Below, piece after piece: positions 15,318 to 22,967 of a stretch of 38,124 nt of DNA. The notes under the pieces were generated by a model, which ran no database searches, was not told the DNA's origin, and was given only the letters and a program-made list of their open reading frames with translations. Position 1 is the first letter of the stretch. Each line of letters opens with the position of its first letter. Source of the DNA: Acidimicrobiaceae bacterium (GTDB lineage Bacteria > Actinomycetota > Acidimicrobiia > Acidimicrobiales > Bog-793); the NCBI GenBank assembly GCA_025464005.1, contig JAODBO010000122.1, positions 1-38,124 on the forward strand. The letters run 5' to 3'. Made by a program: the position numbers and the translations under genes.

Positions 15318-16259
15318 TCAATCGAGTTCGAGAGCCGTCTGCGGCTGGAGGCTGTCGAGCTCACCCCAGAGCGACTCCGGTATCGGCCACTCGGCGAGCT
15401 CGATCGTCTGGTCGACCCGCGCCGGCTCCGACATCCCGACGATGGTGGAGGCGATGCGCGCCTCTCGCATCGAGAATTGCAAGGCCGCTGCCGCAAGGGG
15501 GACGCCATGGGGCTCGCACGCCCGCTGCATAGCGTGTACGGCCTGGATGACCGCATCGCTGGGCGGTCGGTAGGCATACAAAGGATGAGCTTCGGGACCC
15601 TTCACGAGGATTCCCCCTCCAAAGGGCGCTCCGTTCACCACGGCCACCCCGGCGTCACGCGCGTCTCTCAGCAGTATCTCCGCCGAGCGGTCGACAAGTG
15701 TGTAACGATTATGTGTGATCACCACCTCGAAGGCCCCGGTCCCAAGGAATCGCTGCAGGAGATTGATCGGTCCGCCGGCGACACCTACGTGATCGACGAG
15801 GCCCTCGTCCCGCATCTCGAGGAGCGCCTCGACCGCCCCTCCAGGCTCCATCGCCTCCTCGAAGGTGATCTTCTCCGGATCATGCAGGTAGACGAGCTGC
15901 AGTCGACTAACTCCCAGCCGCTCGAGACTCTCCTCGACCGACTGGCGGACGCGCCGGCCGGAGAAGTCCTGGCTCCCTTGAGCCGGGTCGACCTTGGTCG
16001 CCAGCACGAATCCCTTTGGAAGTCCGCCAATTTCACGAAGGGCCGCCCCGATCCGATTCTCACCATCGCCGTAGCCGTAGTTGTTCGACGTGTCGACGAA
16101 CGTGATGGGACCCTGGAACACGCGACGCATCGTCGCAATGGCTCGCTCCTCAGGTACCTCGTACCCGTACTGACGAGGCATGCTCGCAAGCGGGGACGTC
16201 CCGACACACAGTGGCGTCACCGATAGGCCGGTAAGGCCCAGAATTCGCTCCTCAAGCAT
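15318..16259 (-). CDS. Aldo/keto reductase of the D-threo-aldose (fucose/galactose) 1-dehydrogenase group
   Basis: This 313-residue AKR has tetrad residues D56, Y61, K89 and H126. FVDTSNNYGYGDGENRIG and the KVDPAQG.DFSGRRVRQSVEESL pattern match the branch that includes D-threo-aldose 1-dehydrogenase and L-fucose/D-galactose dehydrogenases and pyridoxal 4-dehydrogenase. Enzymes of this branch oxidise an aldose at C1 to a lactone. That would suit galactose or L-arabinose released by the GH42 enzyme, but specificity cannot be read from sequence. ATG 16259 has GGAG 6 nt upstream; a TTG at 16271 is less likely. It is 56 nt behind the second Gfo/Idh gene in the operon. Confidence 0.9.
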   Translation of the reverse strand: MLEERILGLTGLSVTPLCVGTSPLASMPRQYGYEVPEERAIATMRRVFQGPITFVDTSNNYGYGDGENRIGAALREIGGLPKGFVLATKVDPAQGSQDFSGRRVRQSVEESLERLGVSRLQLVYLHDPEKITFEEAMEPGGAVEALLEMRDEGLVDHVGVAGGPINLLQRFLGTGAFEVVITHNRYTLVDRSAEILLRDARDAGVAVVNGAPFGGGILVKGPEAHPLYAYRPPSDAVIQAVHAMQRACEPHGVPLAAAALQFSMREARIASTIVGMSEPARVDQTIELAEWPIPESLWGELDSLQPQTALELD

Positions 16260-16315
16260 TCCGCTCTCCAAACTCTCGCCGAGCTCCCGCTATCTCATTG
16301 GGCGCGTACAACTGC

Positions 16316-17497
16316 TCATACGGTCCTGCGACTCGTGCCGTGGTCCTCGAGAACGGGCGAAGGCAAGATGCCTCCTACAGCGCTCGCGTCAAGAAGCGCT
16401 CCAGCCCAGGGTTGCGTGACAGCATGCACGGCATCCCCAGTGGTGGCCGCTTGATGAAGGCAGAGCGACAGATAGTGGTCTTGCGCCGCGTCCGCTAGGC
16501 CATAGAACGCCGGACCGCCCTCGGCATAGCGTCCCATGAGCTCCAGGCACGTCGCGATCGCGATCTCGTCGTCAGAGAGCCTCGCCCCAGGAAACGGATT
16601 CTTGTAACTCCAGCGGTCGCCGAAAGAGATGCCGCGCAGGGAACGGCCGCCTAAGTCGCCTTCGAGACCAGTCTCCTCTCGTCGGAGCTCCTCGGAGATG
16701 GGCTCGTCGAGGGTCAGGAGCCGCCGGACGGTGCGATCTGAGATCTCTCCGATGCTGCCCCGGATGCTCACGTGCGGGGACCGTATATAGGAGAAGTATT
16801 GCTCGCCGGCGAAATCGTACAGGCCGAAGCTGCTTCCGAAGTCGACCAGCCCGACTGTGCGGATCTCCTCGGTCGTGCCCGGAGTTCGCCGAGGACCCGA
16901 CGTGCCGAACCCCGACTCGATGGTCGATCGCAGCGTGCTGGCACGAAGGACTGCGGGCTCGCCCGTCATCTGGAGATGGCGACGCATCAGGCTGAAGCCG
17001 TGATAGTCGTGTGCTACCGACAGAGAAACCATCGAGGTCGTGCCGATCACGCCTCCGTCGGTCAGCGCCAGGCGTGCGGCGTGTAGGGGCTGGTACTGGT
17101 ACTGCTCGGCTACTTGAACCCGTGGACCGCGCGCAGCGAGTTCAGTCACCCGCAGCAGCTCTGGCAGGTCCACGCCGGGAGGGGTCTCGCACAGTACCGG
17201 CAAGCCGGCCGCCGTCAGCTCCTCGAGCCAGCGAACTGTCGCCGAACGGGGCACCGACAGCACGACGAAGTCCGGGCGTCGCCCTCCCTGCAACAGACTC
17301 TCGAGGCCGGGATGCGCTTCGACCCCCCACGCTCTGGTCACCTCCTCTGCCCGCTCTCGACTCCTCGCGACTACTCCGCTCAAATGAAACCGGTCGGATG
17401 CAGCGCTCGCGACCCGGAGGTAGAACGTCGTCCGCCACCCCGCGCCGACTATCGCAAACCGGTATCGAGGGGTGCCTGAGACTGAGAGATCGGTCAT
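16316..17497 (-). CDS. Gfo/Idh/MocA family protein lacking the catalytic EKP lysine
   Basis: This 393-residue protein has an N-terminal Rossmann domain (FAIVGAGWRTTFYLR, 14-28) and a second domain typical of MocA-like proteins. Where active members have EKP, it reads LCETPPG (102-108), so the catalytic lysine is replaced by T105. It may be a redox-inactive binding or regulatory protein, or use another residue. HDYHGFSLMRR (about residues 175-185) and the C-terminal DHYLSLCLHQAATTG are intact, and the frame is unbroken, so it is not a pseudogene. Its ATG overlaps the TGA of the GH42 gene (ATGA, 17494-17497), so the two products are made together. Its role is probably in handling the sugar or an oxidised intermediate. 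Confidence 0.85.
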   Translation of the reverse strand: MTDLSVSGTPRYRFAIVGAGWRTTFYLRVASAASDRFHLSGVVARSRERAEEVTRAWGVEAHPGLESLLQGGRRPDFVVLSVPRSATVRWLEELTAAGLPVLCETPPGVDLPELLRVTELAARGPRVQVAEQYQYQPLHAARLALTDGGVIGTTSMVSLSVAHDYHGFSLMRRHLQMTGEPAVLRASTLRSTIESGFGTSGPRRTPGTTEEIRTVGLVDFGSSFGLYDFAGEQYFSYIRSPHVSIRGSIGEISDRTVRRLLTLDEPISEELRREETGLEGDLGGRSLRGISFGDRWSYKNPFPGARLSDDEIAIATCLELMGRYAEGGPAFYGLADAAQDHYLSLCLHQAATTGDAVHAVTQPWAGALLDASAVGGILPSPVLEDHGTSRRTV

Positions 17498-19635
17498 GTG
17501 CGCACCGGACCCGGTTCGAGCAGCAGCCGGAGATCCCAGGCCCCGAGCCTGACAACCTCGCCGGCTCCAACGGTTCGCCGCGCCCCGAGGTCCTCGACGG
17601 TCGCGGGCACCACGACCTCCGCGGGGGACCAGGACCAGTTCCCCAAAAACCACAGCCGAGCTCCAGATCGCGCACGCGCGCTGTTGGCCCGCACCGAGAA
17701 CGGGAGATCTGACCACAGATGTGTGCCTACGACTGAGCGCAAGACGCCCTCCGCCAGCCAGCGACCGAAACTGGCGCTCGGGAGCGTACCGATATAGGTA
17801 ACGCGACCCGCTCCGAAAGACTGGACGGTCGCCGCGGCGAACTGCCGGAAGTGAGGATCGTCGTAACTGGCAAGCGCTGTTGCGCCCTCCGTGACGAGCC
17901 CATCTGCCCATGCCAGCCCGGCGGCGTCCGCCGGAAGCCGTGGCGAGTCATCATCACCCACCACTCGGACTCTCCCGACCAGATTCGAGTACTCCTGGTA
18001 GCTGGCACCCACCGCGTTCCGTAGCAGTCCCGGCGCCCGAACGGGACGAACCCGACCGTCCGCGTCTGCATAGCCGCTTCGGAACGTCAGCACCAGATGC
18101 CCGCCGCCCTGAGCGTACGCAAGCAACCGACCGACCAGGTCATCGGATGCGATATAGAGCGCCGGCACCACAAGCACCGGAAACCGCTCCCAGTCCTGGT
18201 CCTCTGCCACGATCTGGACCTGCGCACGAGCGTCGAAGAAGGCGCGGTAGCACGCGTTGAAGATGCGCTCGTAGGAGCGACGATCCGGCTCCTCGACTCC
18301 ATTCAGCCGGAGGGGTGGCTTGTACGACAGCGCGTACTTGCTGTCGTAGGAATACAGCAGCGCGACGTCGGCATCCGGCTGGATGTCGTCCAGCACTTCC
18401 GCGTGCTCCGAGAGCTCGACACCGATTCCACCGAGCTCGGCGAAACAGCGATTCGGCTCGAGGTCGTGGTTGACCATGCCCTGCCAGAAGGTCTCATGAC
18501 CTGTATGGCAGGAGTGGAAGTGCCAGTACGAGATCGCCTGGGCGCCTCGCGATATCAGGGCGTATGCACCGAGACGCCACTGGCCATCGTAGGCGGGGAA
18601 ATTCTCGTGTGAATCGCCGATGCTGAGCGCATTCGTCTCCGTCACGAGGAACCCGCTCTGCTTGGTTGCCCGAGCCATGTCTCCCTTCATGAACAGCGAC
18701 CACACGCCCGACTCGGCGGTGAAACTATGAGCCTGCGAGGGCTCATCTTCTACCGCGTCCTCCGCGAGCTCCAGCGCGTCTTGCATCGGGTAATACACAT
18801 TCTCTGCCGCGATATCGAGAACCCCGGCGATGTCGAAGCGATTCGCCGCGGGACGACCATGACCAGCGACGAGGCACTGAGTGCAGAACTGGTCCGGGCG
18901 CGCGAGCTCGCGCACAATGCCGGCCTGCCAGGAAAGGAACTCCGAGGTCAGACGGGCCTGGTAGCGACGCCACTCCAGGTCGTATCCCGGTGTGGTGTTC
19001 CCGTCCGGCGGCCACAGATCGGACCAGGAGCCGAGCTCGTGGGACCAGTACGTGAGGCCCCAGCGCTCGTTGACCTCCTCGACCGATCCATACCGGCTTC
19101 GCAGGTAATCCACGAATCCCTGGAATACGTCGTGATTATGGAGGATCTCCAATCCGGTCTCGTTGTCCAGCTGATAGCCGATGACCGCCGGGTGCATCGC
19201 GAACCTCGACACCACCGTTCGGACCACACGCTCCGCATGAAATCGGAATGCAGGATGAGCGAAGTCGACGTTCTGTCGCCCACCGTATGGCATCGGCGAT
19301 CCTGTGGCACGATCCGCCATGATCTCAGGGTGCTTGCGCCAAAGCCAGGCGGGGATCGCATACGTCGGCGTTCCCAGGATGACTTTGATCCCTGCTTCAT
19401 GCACGGCATCGATGACACGACCTATCCAGTCGGTCTCGAACCGTCCGTCCTCAGGCTCCCAGCGCGACCAGGTTGACTCACCGATGCGGACGACCGACAT
19501 CGATGCCTTGCGCATCAGATCGATATCGGCATCGAGTCGCTCGTAAGGCTGATACTCGTGATAGTACGCGGCGCCGAACAGCACACCGGGGGCCTTCACC
19601 CCAGGCTCTGTATTGCTCTCTCTCGTTGACGCCAC
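17494..19635 (-). CDS. Glycoside hydrolase family 42 beta-galactosidase
   Basis: This 713-residue enzyme has the GH42 layout: a TIM barrel (about 18-400; GAAYYHEYQPYE near the start), a trimerisation/Rossmann-like domain (about 410-620; DVALLYSYDSKYALSYKPP) and a small C-terminal beta domain. The acid/base is E159 in YQLDNETG and the nucleophile is E333 in LVTETNA. C251/C254 may be part of the loop zinc site of some members. There is no signal peptide, so substrate is cleaved inside the cell after ABC import. GH42 enzymes act on beta-galactosides and some on alpha-L-arabinopyranosides. GTG 19635 has AGGAGG 5 nt upstream. An operator-like palindrome lies just before that site. Confidence 0.95.
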   Translation of the reverse strand: MASTRESNTEPGVKAPGVLFGAAYYHEYQPYERLDADIDLMRKASMSVVRIGESTWSRWEPEDGRFETDWIGRVIDAVHEAGIKVILGTPTYAIPAWLWRKHPEIMADRATGSPMPYGGRQNVDFAHPAFRFHAERVVRTVVSRFAMHPAVIGYQLDNETGLEILHNHDVFQGFVDYLRSRYGSVEEVNERWGLTYWSHELGSWSDLWPPDGNTTPGYDLEWRRYQARLTSEFLSWQAGIVRELARPDQFCTQCLVAGHGRPAANRFDIAGVLDIAAENVYYPMQDALELAEDAVEDEPSQAHSFTAESGVWSLFMKGDMARATKQSGFLVTETNALSIGDSHENFPAYDGQWRLGAYALISRGAQAISYWHFHSCHTGHETFWQGMVNHDLEPNRCFAELGGIGVELSEHAEVLDDIQPDADVALLYSYDSKYALSYKPPLRLNGVEEPDRRSYERIFNACYRAFFDARAQVQIVAEDQDWERFPVLVVPALYIASDDLVGRLLAYAQGGGHLVLTFRSGYADADGRVRPVRAPGLLRNAVGASYQEYSNLVGRVRVVGDDDSPRLPADAAGLAWADGLVTEGATALASYDDPHFRQFAAATVQSFGAGRVTYIGTLPSASFGRWLAEGVLRSVVGTHLWSDLPFSVRANSARARSGARLWFLGNWSWSPAEVVVPATVEDLGARRTVGAGEVVRLGAWDLRLLLEPGPVRT

Positions 19636-19657
19636 CTACGCCTCCTATCTCGCGTTA

Positions 19658-19675
19658 ACTGAACAGCGGTTCAGT
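19658..19675. promoter_or_regulatory. Palindrome upstream of the GH42 gene, possible LacI-type operator
   Basis: ACTGAAC (19658-19664) and GTTCAGT (19669-19675) are perfect 7-bp inverted arms around AGCG, 23 nt upstream of the GH42 start and next to its ribosome site. The inner TGAACAGCGGTTCA is 14 bp with a central GC, the general size of a LacI-family site. It is in the only long gap (78 nt) inside the operon, so an internal promoter controlled by the linked LacI protein is possible. It could instead be an RNA hairpin. Confidence 0.4.
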
Positions 19676-19713
19676 GATTTGAACCGACTCGCCTGCGATC
19701 AGACAGTTGAGGA

Positions 19714-20640
19714 CTATCCGGTCACACTTCCGAGGCTCAATCCATTCCTCCAGTACCGCTGGAGAAATAGAAATGCAACGATCAGCGGAATGATCGACAG
19801 CAGAGAGCCGGTGATGACGATGTTGTACAACGCCTGCGAGCCGGATCCAGTCGTTGCCTGCGAATTCCAGTCGGCGAGCCCAACCGTGACGGGAAACAGG
19901 CGCGGATTATTGAGCATGATCAGCGGCAGGAAGTAGTTATTCCACGTCGCGACCAGGCTCAGGAGCAGCACCGTCACGAATCCCGGTGCCACCAGCCTGA
20001 ATCCGATCGATCTGAATATACGAAACTCACCCGCTCCGTCGAGACGAGCCGCTTCGATCAGCGCGTCCGGAACTGCACCCGCCGCGTAGACTCGCATGAG
20101 GTACAGCCCAAAGGGGCTGAGCAGCGAGGGAATGATTATCGCCCACCTCGTATTGACGAGGCCGATCTTGCTCAATAGCAAGTACGTCGGGACGGCCAGG
20201 GCGGTGAACGGCACCATTATCGAGCCGAGGACCATCGCAAAGAGCACGCTCTTCCCGGGGAAGTTGAACTTGGCAAAGCCGTAGCCTCCGGCCGCAGCGA
20301 GCAGCGCTGCCCCACTCGCGCTGACTACTGCGTACAGCGCGGTATTGCCTAGCCAACTGACGTAGACGCCACCGTCGTAGGTGAACACCTCGTGCACATT
20401 CGATACGAGATTGAAACCGCCCGATGAGAACCACAGTCCGAAGCTATGAAACAGCTGGGTGACACTCTTTGTGGAGGAGACCGCCAGCCAGAAGAGGGGA
20501 AGCGCAAAGTACACAAGCATCACCAGCATTATCAACGTGAGCACATTGCTCGGACGGCGTCCGTGCCGCCGCTCCACGGCGTGATGCGATATCCCAAGGT
20601 GCCCGAACAGCCGGCGCTCCGCGCGTCCGATCAAGGTCAT
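19714..20640 (-). CDS. Carbohydrate ABC transporter permease (MalG-like)
   Basis: This 308-residue CUT1-type permease has six predicted spans. The cytoplasmic EAA loop is EAARLDGAGEFRIFRSIG, followed by a hydrophobic LVAPGFVTVLLLSLVATWNN. The N-terminus (MTLIGRAERRLFGHLG) precedes the first span LTLIMLVMLVYFALPLFWLA. Its ATG overlaps the stop of the first permease gene (ATGA, 20637-20640), so the heterodimer partners are translationally coupled. It imports an oligosaccharide or glycoside delivered by the binding protein. No ATPase gene follows; in CUT1 systems a shared MsmK/MsiK-like ATPase from elsewhere often serves. Confidence 0.94.
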   Translation of the reverse strand: MTLIGRAERRLFGHLGISHHAVERRHGRRPSNVLTLIMLVMLVYFALPLFWLAVSSTKSVTQLFHSFGLWFSSGGFNLVSNVHEVFTYDGGVYVSWLGNTALYAVVSASGAALLAAAGGYGFAKFNFPGKSVLFAMVLGSIMVPFTALAVPTYLLLSKIGLVNTRWAIIIPSLLSPFGLYLMRVYAAGAVPDALIEAARLDGAGEFRIFRSIGFRLVAPGFVTVLLLSLVATWNNYFLPLIMLNNPRLFPVTVGLADWNSQATTGSGSQALYNIVITGSLLSIIPLIVAFLFLQRYWRNGLSLGSVTG

Positions 20641-21599
20641 GAGCGCTTGTTCCTTCGGTTCGTCAGCAGTATTACCGAGTACGACAGCACAAGAATCACG
20701 AATGCCAGCAGGAACGACACAGCCGCCGCATAGTTGACTTCCTGATCGGTGAAGATGAGGTTGTAGGCGTAGAGGTTCGGCGTATACGCGTTGCCGATCA
20801 CGGTCGGCGCGATAGCAGCCATGATGTCTGGCTCGCTGAAGAGCTGGAATGTCCCGATCAGCGAGAAGAACACCAGAAGTTGCAGGACTGGTCGAATGAT
20901 CGGGATTTTCACGCTCCACGCCGTGCGTATGCCCCCAGCCCCGTCGACCGCCGCCGCATCGTAGAGCTCCGACGGGATTGCCTGGAGGGCGGCATAGATG
21001 ACGATCATGTTGTAGCCAGTGAACTCCCAAGTCACGATGTTTCCTATCGAGGCAAGCATCCACTGTGAGGAGAGAAAGCCCGGAGCGGTGGTGCCGAGAT
21101 CGTGCGCGATCTGAGCGAACGGTCCGAAGCTTGGGCCGTACAGGTAGCCCCACATCAGCGCTGCCACGATGCTGGGGACTGCGTACGGCAGGAACACGCC
21201 GAGCCGGATCAGCCGGGCGAACCTCAGCCGGGCACTGTCGAGTGCCAATGCGAAGAACAGGGCGAATCCAAGCATCACCGGCGTCTGCACCAGGATGAAC
21301 CGTCCAACACGGGCGAGCCCGCTCCGGAAGAGCGTGTCCGAGAGAGCAGCTCGATAGTTCGTCAGGCCGACGAAGGTGGTTCCCCCGACGATCTGCGTTC
21401 GAAACAAGCTGATGTAGAAGGAGTAGCCCAGGGGCACCAGCAGCAGCACCACGAACACCAACAGAAACGGCGCTATGAACAGGTAACCCTTGGTCCCATG
21501 CTTCTTTCGCCGTCCCCCGGGGACGGACGCCCTGGCCGTTCGGAGCCCAGATCCGGACGGCGGGGCCGTCCGGATCTGGGCTCCTACAGACATCCCCAT
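20637..21599 (-). CDS. Carbohydrate ABC transporter permease (MalF-like)
   Basis: This 320-residue CUT1-type permease has six spans after a basic N-terminus (about 1-36, ending GGRRKKHGTKG). The EAA loop reads ELYDAAAVDGAGGIRTAWSVKIPIIRPVLQ in its degenerate form (about 215-244). It starts 3 nt after the binding-protein stop; ATG 21599 and ATG 21593 are both possible. The first 30 codons encode an unusual Pro/Gly/Ser/Arg-rich segment because the DNA there forms two very strong hairpins (21510-21584). No in-frame start codon follows them before the first span, so the hairpins must be translated through. Confidence 0.94.
   Translation of the reverse strand: MGMSVGAQIRTAPPSGSGLRTARASVPGGRRKKHGTKGYLFIAPFLLVFVVLLLVPLGYSFYISLFRTQIVGGTTFVGLTNYRAALSDTLFRSGLARVGRFILVQTPVMLGFALFFALALDSARLRFARLIRLGVFLPYAVPSIVAALMWGYLYGPSFGPFAQIAHDLGTTAPGFLSSQWMLASIGNIVTWEFTGYNMIVIYAALQAIPSELYDAAAVDGAGGIRTAWSVKIPIIRPVLQLLVFFSLIGTFQLFSEPDIMAAIAPTVIGNAYTPNLYAYNLIFTDQEVNYAAAVSFLLAFVILVLSYSVILLTNRRNKRS
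21510..21584 (-). promoter_or_regulatory. Two strong hairpins at the start of the first permease gene
   Basis: GGAGCCCAGATCCGGACGG (21542-21560) and its exact reverse complement (21566-21584) form a perfect 19-bp stem with a 5-nt loop, beginning 15 nt inside the coding sequence on the mRNA. A second perfect stem, CCGTCCCC/GGGGACGG (21510-21517/21519-21526), follows 15 nt later. There is no T run, so neither is a standard intrinsic terminator. Hairpins after a binding-protein gene commonly protect its mRNA and lower expression of the permeases. Their placement inside the next gene is unusual. Confidence 0.7.
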
Positions 21600-21602
21600 C
21601 AG

Positions 21603-22967
21603 CTACTTGGTGCCTACTGTGAATCCCTGCCTTCTACCGTACGAGACGACGGCGGATTGCCATGCCTGCAGGGACGGCTTGAGGTTCGACTGCTTGTTGC
21701 CCATCGCGACGCCGACCGTGGTCAGGAAGGAGGAGGCAACGAAGTCGTTGAAGGGCGACCAGGCGAAGTTCTTGTTGACGCTGTTGTCGACCTTGGCGAA
21801 GAGCCGGTTGACCTCCTGACCGCCGAAGAACGGCACCTTCTGCTGCAGGAAGGTCGGACTTGCGGCCTCCACTTTGGTGGTCGGGAATCGGAACTCTTGG
21901 AGGGCCAAGTACGCCGCAGACTGCGGATTCGTCGACATGAACTCGAGGAACTCCGTCGCTATCTGCGGGTACTTCGTCGTCTTGGAGGCGACATACGCGC
22001 CACCACCGATGTTCCCCCCGACGCTGGCACCAGCGGTCCATTGAGGCAAGACGGCTACACGCCACTCACCGGAGGTGTTCTTCGCGATGCCTTCGAGGAA
22101 GCTTGGCGCCCACGACGCGGATATCCACGTGGCGTACTTGCCGCTGCTCATGCCCTGGTACCACGCCGTCGTGAAGTCGGCGTCCGTGGAGACCGTCTTG
22201 TTGGCAATGAGCGGACCCCAGTAGCTGACGAGCTTCTGCATGGCCGTGCTGTTCAAGTTGATGTTCCAACTGTTCTTGCCGGCCGGGATGAATGGCGTAG
22301 CACCGGCTTGCTCGGCAAGACCCATGAATGCGTTGTAGTCGTTGGATGCGATGTCGGTCAGGTAGCCTCCCGGATCGGCAGTGCGTAGCTTCGCCGCGTC
22401 GGTAGCGAACTGTGCCCACGTCGTGGGGATTGGAATCCCGTACTTCTTGAAAATGTCGGCGCGGTAGATCATTGCCATCTGACCAGTGGCGAGCGGGATC
22501 CCGTACACCTGGCCATTTGCAGAGGTTTGAGACCAGACCCACGGGACGAACTGGTTTGCCACCGCGTTCGCACCGTATTTCGACAGGTCGAGCAGACTAT
22601 TCGTCGCCTCGAAAGTGCGCATCTCTGGAAATTCCATGTCGATGAGGTCCGGCACCCCCGAGCCTGCCTGGATAGCCGTACGCAGCTTCGTATATTCAGC
22701 CAGACCTGTCCCTGCGTTCACGACGTTGATTCTGACGTTTGGATGCAGCTTCTCGAACATCTTCACTTCGGGTGTGGCGAAGGAGTCCCACGACCACAAC
22801 GTAAGCGCGACCGGCTTAGCGGCGTGGGATTGGCTGGGCTTCGCGACGTGCGCCGCTCCCGCGCTAGGTAAGGCGACGGCCGCGGCGGTACTCAGAATTG
22901 CGCCGGCGGCCACCGTAGTGGCGACGCGTCGCCAGGCACGTGGACGATCGTTGGTGATTCTTGCCAT
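21603..22967 (-). CDS. Extracellular sugar-binding protein (CUT1 ABC, family 1)
   Basis: This 454-residue binding protein has a Sec-type signal peptide (RRVATTVAAGAILSTAAAVA, ending GAAHVA). There is no lipobox cysteine, unusual for a Gram-positive organism, so anchoring is unclear. The mature part has family signatures: LTLWSWDSFATPEVKMFEKL, VPDLIDMEFPEMRTF and YGIPLATGQMAMIYRADIFK. Aromatic residues expected to stack on sugars are frequent (WSW, WNIN, WISASWAPSF). The ATG at 22967 has GGGGGAG 5-9 nt upstream. It is the first gene of the eight-gene operon and is divergent from LacI. The ligand is probably a galactoside or arabinoside, given the GH42 gene. Confidence 0.95.
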   Translation of the reverse strand: MARITNDRPRAWRRVATTVAAGAILSTAAAVALPSAGAAHVAKPSQSHAAKPVALTLWSWDSFATPEVKMFEKLHPNVRINVVNAGTGLAEYTKLRTAIQAGSGVPDLIDMEFPEMRTFEATNSLLDLSKYGANAVANQFVPWVWSQTSANGQVYGIPLATGQMAMIYRADIFKKYGIPIPTTWAQFATDAAKLRTADPGGYLTDIASNDYNAFMGLAEQAGATPFIPAGKNSWNINLNSTAMQKLVSYWGPLIANKTVSTDADFTTAWYQGMSSGKYATWISASWAPSFLEGIAKNTSGEWRVAVLPQWTAGASVGGNIGGGAYVASKTTKYPQIATEFLEFMSTNPQSAAYLALQEFRFPTTKVEAASPTFLQQKVPFFGGQEVNRLFAKVDNSVNKNFAWSPFNDFVASSFLTTVGVAMGNKQSNLKPSLQAWQSAVVSYGRRQGFTVGTK

